A stretch of 64,000 bases of DNA from Ardenticatenaceae bacterium (lineage in GTDB: Bacteria; Chloroflexota; Anaerolineae; Promineifilales; Promineifilaceae), in assembly GCA_020634245.1 (NCBI GenBank), contig JACKCC010000009.1:124001-188000 (forward strand), in the 5' to 3' direction. The notes under the pieces were generated by a model. The model saw only the letters and a list, made by a program, of their open reading frames with translations, was not told the origin of the DNA and ran no database searches. Shown here piece after piece: positions 17,880 through 25,182 of this stretch (its first letter is position 1; the number at the start of each line of letters is the position of its first letter). The translations under genes and the position numbers were made by a program.

Positions 17880-18758
17880 ATGCCGGACAACGAACAAACC
17901 ATTGATTCCATTTTAGTCGCTCTGGATGGGTCACGGCCGTCACAAGTGGCCGCCACCCTGGCCGTCCAAATTGCCAAACAAGAAAAACTGCTGGTGCGCG
18001 GGCTGTACGTCGTCGATGAACTGCTGGTCGTCGAAATGGAAACCAGCCCGGAAAAAGAGTTGAGCTACAAACCCAGCGAAGTCCTGCTGCCAGATGAGCG
18101 GGCCAATTTACTGCAAAATCAAGGAAACATCGCTTTACGCTGGCTGGAAGCGCTTTGCCAGGAAAACGAAGTCCCGCTGCGGGCCGATCTCATGTTCGGG
18201 GGAATGCCCGACGTCATTCTCAACCAAGCCGAAAATATGCGGCTGCTGGCGTTAGGGCGGCAAGGGCTGGGACATGACGATGGCAAAGGAAACGACAGCA
18301 TGCGTCTCGGCAGTCATTTTCGTACCATAGCCCACAAAACATCGGTCCCGTTACTTATCGGTGGCGGAACTTTATCGCCCATTCGCCGCATCCTGTTGGC
18401 TTATGATGGCAGCCTGCCAGCCCAACACGCTTTGGTCTGGGCCAATCTGTTGCAGCACATCTGGCAAAGCCATCTGCTGGTTGTTTCCGTTGCCAATGAG
18501 ACTGTATCACAGCTTTGGCTGGCCGAAATGGAAGAACAAATTGGCGCGAGCGGGCTGCAAAACTACCGCTTCATCGGCTCTCAAGGCGATGCCGCCGACC
18601 AAATCCTGGCCACCATTTCCGAAGAAAACGTGGACATGATCGTCATGGGCGGCCACCAACACAGCGCCCTACTGGAATGGATTACCGGCAGTACACTCGA
18701 TCAAGTACTGCGCAGCACATCACAGCCGATCTTCGTTGTCGGCAAACAAGGAGATTAA
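17880..18758 (+). CDS. Universal stress protein, tandem-domain
   Basis: The 292-residue product contains two USP (UspA-like) domains. The first, residues about 9-160, begins DSILVALDGS and ends TSVPLLIGGG. The second, about 163-290, begins RRILLAYDGS and carries the ATP-site-like stretch GGHQHSALLEWITGST near 257, ending QPIFVVGKQ. Such tandem proteins are cytoplasmic nucleotide-binding factors induced by energy, redox or oxygen stress. A GGAG lies before the ATG. Two promoter modules precede it and the next gene follows after one base, so it leads an operon. Confidence 0.9.
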   Translation: MPDNEQTIDSILVALDGSRPSQVAATLAVQIAKQEKLLVRGLYVVDELLVVEMETSPEKELSYKPSEVLLPDERANLLQNQGNIALRWLEALCQENEVPLRADLMFGGMPDVILNQAENMRLLALGRQGLGHDDGKGNDSMRLGSHFRTIAHKTSVPLLIGGGTLSPIRRILLAYDGSLPAQHALVWANLLQHIWQSHLLVVSVANETVSQLWLAEMEEQIGASGLQNYRFIGSQGDAADQILATISEENVDMIVMGGHQHSALLEWITGSTLDQVLRSTSQPIFVVGKQGD

Positions 18759-18759
18759 C

Positions 18760-19143
18760 ATGACACACTCATTTCGACGCATTGCCGTCTGGATCGATCA
18801 ACGCGAAGCGATTTTGGCTATCTTTAATGGCGGGAATTTAAGCAAAGAAGAAGAAATTCGTTCCCACATTGAACAGGAACCCCACCATCACGATTGGACC
18901 CGCAGTCACGTGCAGGCCTACAAACACGAACATTTGAAACAGTATTATGCCGAAATTATCGAGCATTTACGCCCGGCAGATGAGATTTTGCTCCTGGGGC
19001 CAGGGACAGCCAAACAAGAACTACACCATCAAATTGATGCCCATAAAGGGCTGAAAGGCAAGATAACGGCCGTTAAAAACAGTGCCAAAATGGATGAAAA
19101 CGAGTTGGTGACATATGCCAGCCATTTCTTTGGGCTGAAGTAA
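18760..19143 (+). CDS. Small eRF1-domain-like protein next to usp
   Basis: The 127-residue product starts MTHSFRRIAVWIDQREAILAIF. It has a His-rich middle (EPHHHDW) and an EILLLGPGTAKQELHHQI segment followed by GKITAVKNSAKMDENELV. The pattern resembles the C-terminal domain of eRF1/Pelota-like release factors found in small bacterial 'translational machinery' or BaeRF-type proteins. That family link is from pattern memory and moderate at best. The ATG at 18760 has AAGGAG seven bases upstream. Overlap of its ribosome site with the end of usp suggests joint expression and a role in translation under stress. Confidence 0.55.
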   Translation: MTHSFRRIAVWIDQREAILAIFNGGNLSKEEEIRSHIEQEPHHHDWTRSHVQAYKHEHLKQYYAEIIEHLRPADEILLLGPGTAKQELHHQIDAHKGLKGKITAVKNSAKMDENELVTYASHFFGLK

Positions 19144-19151
19144 GAGACAAC

Positions 19152-20078
19152 ATGAGTACAAACCGCCCCTTAATCATCTTCTTATTCGGGCTGCTGGCCG
19201 CCGGATTATTGGCAGCATGCGGTCCAATGACAACGGCTATAGAATTGGCTGCGGCTACGGCCGTTCCCACCCCATCCCCAATAACTACCTTCCCTGACGG
19301 CGTCACCCAACAGACAACCAAGGCATTGGCTCAAACATTAGGCATTGATGCAGCGGCCGTTTCCATTGTCAGTATCGAAGAACACGCCTGGCCCGATTCC
19401 TGCCTGGGTATCCAAACGCCGGGCATGATGTGCGCCCAACACGTCGTCGATGGCTACCTGGTCACATTAGAAGCTAACGGCCAGGATTTCACCTATCGCA
19501 CCAACGGCGACGGCAGCAGCATCGCCGCCGACCAAACCACACCAACGCCAACAACAACTGCTGATGCCTGCACGCTTGTCGCCAACAGCGATGTCACCCT
19601 TTACAATCGCCCGGATACCAACGCCGGTCAATTTGGCGTCTTGTCAGCCGGTGAAAAAGCCATCATTGGCGGGCAAACGGCCGCTGGCTGGCTGGGCTTT
19701 GATCCGGCTGTAGCCCAAGCCGCCAATGTGGGCATCTTCCGTCTGCGCTGGCTGGCTCCGGGCAGTGACGTCACCATAACAGGCAACTGCGACACGCTGC
19801 CTATGTACCCGTCCATCTCGCCTACCGCCTGTTATGAAATGGCAATGGCCGACACGCCAATTTACAATCAGCCAGTAAACACGGCCGTACTCATTGCCAC
19901 CTTGCCGGCAGGTGAGTATACGGCCGTGACCGGCAAAACAGCCCAAGATTGGTACCAGGTTGATCTGAGCAACGGCAGTCTGGCCGTCGCCCACACCGGG
20001 CAAACCGGTTGGATCGCACCTGATGCAGGTAATTTCAACGGCCAATCTTGCGCCAACCTGCCTGGCGTCAATCCATAA
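19152..20078 (+). CDS. Lipoprotein with two SH3-like repeats
   Basis: The 308-residue product has the signal and lipobox GLLAAC near residue 21 and a Thr/Pro-rich linker. A domain with paired cysteines follows (PDSCLGIQTPGMMCAQ, residues about 79-94). Then come two bacterial SH3-like units: about 138-200 (ANSDVTLYNRPDTNAG...) and about 226-300 (MADTPIYNQPVNTA...GWIAPDAG). Such repeats bind cell-wall or surface ligands. It lies eight bases after the eRF1-like gene and could report or protect the envelope under the same stress response. The function is not otherwise readable. Confidence 0.65.
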   Translation: MSTNRPLIIFLFGLLAAGLLAACGPMTTAIELAAATAVPTPSPITTFPDGVTQQTTKALAQTLGIDAAAVSIVSIEEHAWPDSCLGIQTPGMMCAQHVVDGYLVTLEANGQDFTYRTNGDGSSIAADQTTPTPTTTADACTLVANSDVTLYNRPDTNAGQFGVLSAGEKAIIGGQTAAGWLGFDPAVAQAANVGIFRLRWLAPGSDVTITGNCDTLPMYPSISPTACYEMAMADTPIYNQPVNTAVLIATLPAGEYTAVTGKTAQDWYQVDLSNGSLAVAHTGQTGWIAPDAGNFNGQSCANLPGVNP

Positions 20079-20140
20079 AAATCCTGAACGCGCTGCATCC
20101 GTAACTTGCAACCCGCAAAATTTCAAAGGGGGGATTCAAA

Positions 20141-20935
20141 GTGGATCTGACTGTACTGATTGCACTGATACTCGCTTCCCTGGTCGCTTCCCTTTTCGGC
20201 CAGGGAGGCGGAGTCTTGTTCACGCCAATTCAGGTAGCAACAGGCACATCCTTTCATCAGGCCACGGCCACCAGCCTGTTCCTGATCATGGTTATATCCT
20301 TTTCGGCGACGCTCGTTTTTCGCAAAGCCCATGAAATAAACTGGAAGATGGCACTGGCGTTAGAAATACCGACCATGCTCGGCTCCTTTCTGGGGGGAAT
20401 CATTTCCCATTGGATTCCAGAGAATGTCCTCTTGTTCTTGTTGGCGGGACTTCTGGTTTTAGCTTCTGTTTTCTTAATACGCCCCCCGGCTAAAATAAAC
20501 CGCAATTCTCGGCATGGAAAATCAGCCTGGGTCTGGCACTTCGTCTGGAATGATGAAACATATCAATTAAATCTGGTTCTTATGTTGCCGATCATGTTCA
20601 TTGTTGGCATTTTGACCAGTATGACCGGTATCGGCGGTGGCGTTCTTAAAGTGCCTGTCATGGTATTGCTTTTTGGCATACCCATGCATATCGCTGTTGG
20701 ATCCAGCGCCTTCATGGTAGGGCTGACAGCTACAGCCGGTCTGCTAGGACATGTTACCGTAGGACATTGGGATTGGCGATCGTCCCTTTTGCTAGCAATT
20801 CCCGTTCTCATCGGTGGTCAGATCGGCAGCCATCTATCATTGCGGCTGGATGCGGGTAAATTGACCCGATGGTTTGGCGTGTTCTTGCTGTTGGTTGCGA
20901 TTTATACGGTTCTTCATGCGCTTGGTTTAGTTTAG
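20141..20935 (+). CDS. TauE/SafE-family sulfite/organosulfur exporter
   Basis: The 264-residue membrane protein has about eight helices and the duplicated glycine-rich signatures of the TauE/SafE family: VASLFGQGGGVLFTPIQV near residue 14 and LTSMTGIGGGVLKVPVMVLL near 157. These proteins move sulfite, sulfoacetate or related anions across the membrane. The actual substrate is unknown. The start is GTG at 20141 behind AAAGGGGGGATTC. No sulfur-metabolism enzyme is nearby except the DoxX-like gene at 9321, so the substrate cannot be inferred from neighbours. Confidence 0.88.
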   Translation: MDLTVLIALILASLVASLFGQGGGVLFTPIQVATGTSFHQATATSLFLIMVISFSATLVFRKAHEINWKMALALEIPTMLGSFLGGIISHWIPENVLLFLLAGLLVLASVFLIRPPAKINRNSRHGKSAWVWHFVWNDETYQLNLVLMLPIMFIVGILTSMTGIGGGVLKVPVMVLLFGIPMHIAVGSSAFMVGLTATAGLLGHVTVGHWDWRSSLLLAIPVLIGGQIGSHLSLRLDAGKLTRWFGVFLLLVAIYTVLHALGLV

Positions 20936-21087
20936 AGGGTTACATTTATCACTTGAGTTTTGCGACAGGGCTGAAAAGATAGGATGAAAAAGCATACAGT
21001 GTTCATATCCCTGGCGAAAGGGAGTGACTAATGCGCTTACCTATTGTTCAACTTCCCGACACTGACCTACATCCAGTTTACGCCGTT

Positions 21088-21185
21088 TACGTCTTTTGAC
21101 GTAGATTTCCCTGCCGCCAGTGGCTTTTTTTTTAGCTGGATTTCAACTTTGCGCCGATGTGGGAACGGCCGTTTCTCGTTATGCT
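21088..21185 (+). promoter_or_regulatory. Stress-type promoter module upstream of ftsH (copy 4)
   Basis: A perfect inverted repeat TACGTC-TTTT-GACGTA (21088-21103) includes TGACGTAG at 21097-21104. After 20 bases comes TTTTTTTTTAG (21125-21135), then 17 bases to GCCGATGTG (21153-21161), then 18 bases to TATGCT (21180-21185). The order and spacing match the three other copies. The predicted start is near 21192, leaving an unusually long leader of about 200 bases before ftsH. The 20936-21087 stretch upstream contains no gene I can support. Confidence 0.6.
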
Positions 21186-21210
21186 TATAGAAAAGAAATT
21201 GAAAAATCGG

Positions 21211-21329
21211 ACCTATATAGGTGAAAACGGGAAAGTCATTTGAATTAAAAGACGGTGATTCCCCCGCTTTCCCCGAGTAAACCACAAAACATTGGCGCTT
21301 TTTTCATCAAAAGACTTTTTATGGTTTAC
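21211..21329 (+). promoter_or_regulatory. Structured leader of ftsH with 12-bp palindrome
   Basis: Between the predicted start and the ftsH gene lie a perfect 12-bp palindrome, ACCTATATAGGT (21211-21222), and an inverted repeat, GTAAACCA at 21277-21284 with TGGTTTAC at 21322-21329. The first looks like an operator or a stem. The second would form a stem with a 37-base AT-rich loop, as might be expected of a temperature- or protein-sensitive leader. Function is inferred from position only. Confidence 0.4.
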
Positions 21330-21389
21330 CTATCACGACGGAATTCAAGCAATTATTTCGCCAAAACATCTTCACATGGAGATTAAACA

Positions 21390-23414
21390 ATGGCATTACA
21401 ACAACCGGACCCAAACAAAGATCCTGACCAGAATCCCAAACCACCCCGTTGGGTAGGAATTGCCTATGTGGTCATCCAGTGGATAGTGGCCTTCTTCTTA
21501 CTGTTATGGGTTTACAACACCTTCGCCTCCGGCGCTGCCGAGGAAATCAAAATTCCCTACACTACCTTTATCAGTCAGGTAAAAGCGGGCAACGTGACCC
21601 AGGTACAAATTCAAGGCGATGAAATTAGCGGCGATTTTGCCCAGGCGATCACCTGGCCGCAAGACACACCGGGCGCAGCCCCCATAGCCACACTCCAGAC
21701 CACACCAGCCAGTGATTCAGCAGTAACGGCCGTGCCAACAACACCATCTGCCAACACCGAAACCATCCAGGCCAACAAATTCATCACCCTATTCCCCGCC
21801 GAAGTAGGCGATCCCAACCTGTTACCTTTGCTAGAAGCCAACAACGTCCTCGTTGATACGGCTCCCGTTCCCACTCCCTGGTTCACCATCCTGCTTACCG
21901 ATGGCCTGCCCATCCTGCTGCTGGTTCTGCTCTTCGCCTACATGGGGCGCAATATGACTCGCGGCCAGGGAAGCATCTTTAACTTCAGCCGCAGTCAGGT
22001 TCGTACCCAAACCGTCGGTGACCATCCCGACGTCACCTTCGATGATGTAGCCGGAGCCGATGAAGCTAAAGCTGATTTACAGGAGATCGTCAATTTCCTG
22101 CGCCAACCACAGCAATACTACGAACTGGGCGCACGCATTCCACGCGGCGTCCTGCTTGTTGGCCCGCCCGGAACCGGCAAAACCTTAATGGCCCGCGCTG
22201 TTGCCGGAGAAGCTGGCGTACCCTTCTTCCACCTCAGCGCCTCCGAATTTGTGGAAATGTTTGTCGGCGTAGGGGCCAGCCGGGTACGCGACCTGTTCAA
22301 ACAGGCCAAAGCCGCCGGTGCAGCCATCATTTTTATCGATGAACTGGATGCCGTGGGTCGGCGACGTGGCGCAGGTTTGGGTGCAGTCAACGACGAGCGG
22401 GAACAAACGCTTAACCAACTGCTAGTCGAAATGGATGGTTTTGATGAACGGAATGAAGTCATCTTGCTGGCAGCCACCAACCGACCCGACGTGTTGGATC
22501 CGGCCCTGCTGCGGCCCGGCCGTTTCGACCGCCAGGTAGTGGTCAATTTACCAGATCGTCCAGGGCGGGAAGGCATCCTGCGCATTCATACGCGCAAGCT
22601 GCGCCTGGCCGATGACGTCAGTCTGGACACGCTGGCGCGGGCCAGTGTGGGCATGAGCGGCGCTGATTTGGCCAACCTGTGTAATGAAGCAGCATTGGTT
22701 GCTGCCCGGCACGGCCATCATGCCGTACAGATGGAAGATTTTGAGGCGGCGTTGGACAAGATTATGTTGGGTGGGGAACGGCCGTTGCTCCTCAGTGAAG
22801 AAGATCGGCGCGTTATTGCCTACCATGAAGCTGGTCACGCTGTTGTTGCCTGGCATCTGCCCCACGCCGACCCCGTTCACAAAGTCACAATTATCCCACA
22901 CGGCCGTGCCCTGGGCGTCACCGAACAGCTGCCCCAGGAAGATCACTACAACGTCAGCCGCGCTTATCTGCTAGAGCGATTAGCCGTCATGTTGGGCGGC
23001 CGTACCGCCGAAGAAATCGTCATTGGCGACATCACCACCGGCGCGGAAAACGACCTGGTACAGGCCACCCGTCTGGCCCGGCGCATGGTCAGCCGTTGGG
23101 GCATGAGCCAGATTGGCCTGGCCGCCTTTGACGACGACGAAGAAAATCCATTCCTGGGCTACGAAATCGCCCAGGGGCATCATTACAGCCAGGACACTGC
23201 TGCCCGAATCGATCAAGAAGTGCAAACCTTGTTAGAAGAACGACACCAGATTGCCCGGCAAATTCTACTAGAAATCCGGTCGCAGTTGGATGAGCTAGTA
23301 GACCTGTTACTACAAAAAGAAACCGTCGATCAAAATCAATTAGCCGGCATCCTAGGCCCCCGCCCAACAATCACCAAAGAAAGTATGGGTTTGTCTACCG
23401 AACTCAGCCTGTAA
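21390..23414 (+). CDS. ftsH: ATP-dependent zinc metalloprotease FtsH
   Basis: The 674-residue membrane protease degrades unassembled or damaged membrane proteins. Residues about 25-48 are the first membrane helix and about 166-188 the second. The AAA+ ATPase follows with Walker A GPPGTGKTLMARA near 255, Walker B IIFIDELDAVG near 312 and the second region of homology LLRPGRFDRQVVVNLPDRPG. The zinc site HEAGH lies near 478. The domain between the two helices is longer than usual because of an Ala/Thr/Pro/Ser-rich stretch near residues 95-130. The ATG at 21390 has GGAG eight bases upstream. It is controlled by the promoter module at 21088-21185. Confidence 0.96.
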   Translation: MALQQPDPNKDPDQNPKPPRWVGIAYVVIQWIVAFFLLLWVYNTFASGAAEEIKIPYTTFISQVKAGNVTQVQIQGDEISGDFAQAITWPQDTPGAAPIATLQTTPASDSAVTAVPTTPSANTETIQANKFITLFPAEVGDPNLLPLLEANNVLVDTAPVPTPWFTILLTDGLPILLLVLLFAYMGRNMTRGQGSIFNFSRSQVRTQTVGDHPDVTFDDVAGADEAKADLQEIVNFLRQPQQYYELGARIPRGVLLVGPPGTGKTLMARAVAGEAGVPFFHLSASEFVEMFVGVGASRVRDLFKQAKAAGAAIIFIDELDAVGRRRGAGLGAVNDEREQTLNQLLVEMDGFDERNEVILLAATNRPDVLDPALLRPGRFDRQVVVNLPDRPGREGILRIHTRKLRLADDVSLDTLARASVGMSGADLANLCNEAALVAARHGHHAVQMEDFEAALDKIMLGGERPLLLSEEDRRVIAYHEAGHAVVAWHLPHADPVHKVTIIPHGRALGVTEQLPQEDHYNVSRAYLLERLAVMLGGRTAEEIVIGDITTGAENDLVQATRLARRMVSRWGMSQIGLAAFDDDEENPFLGYEIAQGHHYSQDTAARIDQEVQTLLEERHQIARQILLEIRSQLDELVDLLLQKETVDQNQLAGILGPRPTITKESMGLSTELSL

Positions 23415-23433
23415 TTTTTTAGGAGACTTCATC

Positions 23434-24114
23434 ATGGATACATCAAATCTGGAAAAACTGGAAAACTTGGGTTACTTCACCCTCCCCCCACGCCACGAGC
23501 ATTGCATCGGCTATACCGGGCTGCTTATTCTGATGCGGCACGACCCCATTGCCCGGCAAGTTACCTTTGACCCGCGCACCATTCATATGCGATTATTGGA
23601 TTGGGATGGCAAAGCCCATTTGACCACATTCAAAAACACAACCCCCTTCCCCCTATCCCGGATCGTCTGCCCCAGCACGATTACCATTCAAGACCGCGGT
23701 GGACAGCGGGCTACCTTCTTCGTTTTCGGCGGCTCATTGGAAGCACACGATGAAACTGCTAATGAAAAAGTGTACATGCTGCGTTCAACCGCTCCGGTGC
23801 TGGAACTAACCACCGGCCAAATCACCCATGCTAATCAGTTTGCCACTGAAGTCGAAGCATTGTGGGCTGAGCTGCAAATGTCCTGGGGTATGGATGATGA
23901 AATCTTCTGGCGGCATCTGACAAAAGTTCACCCGTTTCACCTGTACGCCGCCTCTTTGCAGGCTGTTCTTAACCATTACGACCAGGTCCCCGATCTACAC
24001 ACCAGCCCGCATCAACAGGCACTGCGTCATACCCTCCAGCTTGAAAAAACCTGGCTGCAAGAAGCTGGCCAATGGCCGAACCCCACACCGGTACTGGCCG
24101 CGCTGCGGAATTGA
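23434..24114 (+). CDS. Conserved-looking protein of unknown function
   Basis: The 226-residue, apparently soluble product shows no signal peptide, no membrane segment and no motif I recognise. Its first half contains beta-type segments (IHMRLLDWDGKAHLTTF, ATFFVFGGSLEAH). The second half is helical with WAELQMSWGMDDEIFWRHL and a Gln/Leu-rich end. TTAGGAG precedes the ATG, 19 bases after ftsH, so it is probably co-transcribed with the protease and could be a substrate-handling partner. That is context only. Confidence 0.55.
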   Translation: MDTSNLEKLENLGYFTLPPRHEHCIGYTGLLILMRHDPIARQVTFDPRTIHMRLLDWDGKAHLTTFKNTTPFPLSRIVCPSTITIQDRGGQRATFFVFGGSLEAHDETANEKVYMLRSTAPVLELTTGQITHANQFATEVEALWAELQMSWGMDDEIFWRHLTKVHPFHLYAASLQAVLNHYDQVPDLHTSPHQQALRHTLQLEKTWLQEAGQWPNPTPVLAALRN

Positions 24115-24135
24115 TTGAAGCAACAAAAAATCGAT

Positions 24136-25173
24136 ATGAAAGAACGCATTAGTTTACAAGTATGGTTGGCTTTGTTTAGTCTGGGGTTAGCCCTCTGGCT
24201 GGCCGTCACCTATGTGCAAGACATTTTGGCGATTGGCTGGGTGCTGTTTGGCGCGATTTTGTTGAGTCTGGCTTTGCAGCCATTGGCTAACCGCCTTTCG
24301 CGTTACCATATTCCCCGTGGTGTCACCGTTTTTGTCACTTACGTGGCCGGTGCAGCACTGTTGGTTGGACTGGGCTACCTGCTGGCCCCCATCATCAATC
24401 AGGATGTGACCTATCTCCAAACGAACGGTTCTACGCTGATCCAATCAGCCCTGACCCGGCTGGCAAACACACCGCTGGCGCGATGGATTCCCTCACGGGA
24501 CACATTCGTCCAAAATCTATCGCAGCGCCTGGACACGATCATTACCGGTGCAGCGGGAACATTGGCCAGCGTCAGCAATTTATTCCTGGACTTATCGGTT
24601 GTTTTCATTCTGGCTTATTTTATAACAGCCCATGACGGCCGTTGGAGTGAACGGCTGGTGGTGTCCTGGTTTCCGTCGGCCCGGCAGGCACACGTTCGCG
24701 AAATTTTGGACAATACCCGCCAACGATTGGCGCGCTGGGTTCTGGCTCAGTTAGCCGTCGCTCTCTTTTTTATGGTTACGTTCAGCATTGGCCTAACGCT
24801 GCTGAGAACTCCTTTTGCGCTGACAATTGGTATTGTCAGCGGGTTGTTGTGCCTGATTCCCATCCCTTATTTGGGCGCTTTCGTCGCTACCGCGCTAACG
24901 GCCGTTTCCGCCGCCACTGGTAATCCCTGGCAAATTTTCTGGGTGGCCGCTTATACACTACTTGTCTCTGCTGTTGAGGCTCATATTTTGCTGCCTGTGC
25001 TGTACGGCCGTGCCGTGGGCTTGGATTCGGCCGTCGTGCTGCTAGCTTTGCTGGCGGGAGCCAAAATAGGCGGCATCGTCGGTGTCTTTTTCGCCGTGCC
25101 CGCCGCCGTTATCGCCCTGACCATTTTACAAGAAATACAAGCCGCCACCGTTGGTAAAACCATGGCGGAATAG
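24136..25173 (+). CDS. AI-2E family (PerM-like) membrane transporter
   Basis: The product of about 345 residues has the AI-2E/PerM layout: paired N-terminal helices, a soluble insert (residues about 85-145), then a block of C-terminal helices with LCLIPIPYLGAFVATALTAV near 240 and GRAVGLDSAVVLLALLAGAKIGGIVGVFFAVPAA near 295-325. Family members export small molecules or ions. The substrate is not readable. I chose ATG at 24136. A TTG at 24115, directly after the stop of the previous gene, is in frame and possible. Neither has a strong ribosome site. Confidence 0.85.
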   Translation: MKERISLQVWLALFSLGLALWLAVTYVQDILAIGWVLFGAILLSLALQPLANRLSRYHIPRGVTVFVTYVAGAALLVGLGYLLAPIINQDVTYLQTNGSTLIQSALTRLANTPLARWIPSRDTFVQNLSQRLDTIITGAAGTLASVSNLFLDLSVVFILAYFITAHDGRWSERLVVSWFPSARQAHVREILDNTRQRLARWVLAQLAVALFFMVTFSIGLTLLRTPFALTIGIVSGLLCLIPIPYLGAFVATALTAVSAATGNPWQIFWVAAYTLLVSAVEAHILLPVLYGRAVGLDSAVVLLALLAGAKIGGIVGVFFAVPAAVIALTILQEIQAATVGKTMAE

Positions 25174-25182
25174 GAAACGGTT

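Noticed and set aside
21031..21099. 22-codon frame after GGGAG upstream of ftsH
   Set aside because: It ends inside the TACGTC/GACGTA repeat of the promoter module. A leader peptide cannot be excluded, but there is no further support.
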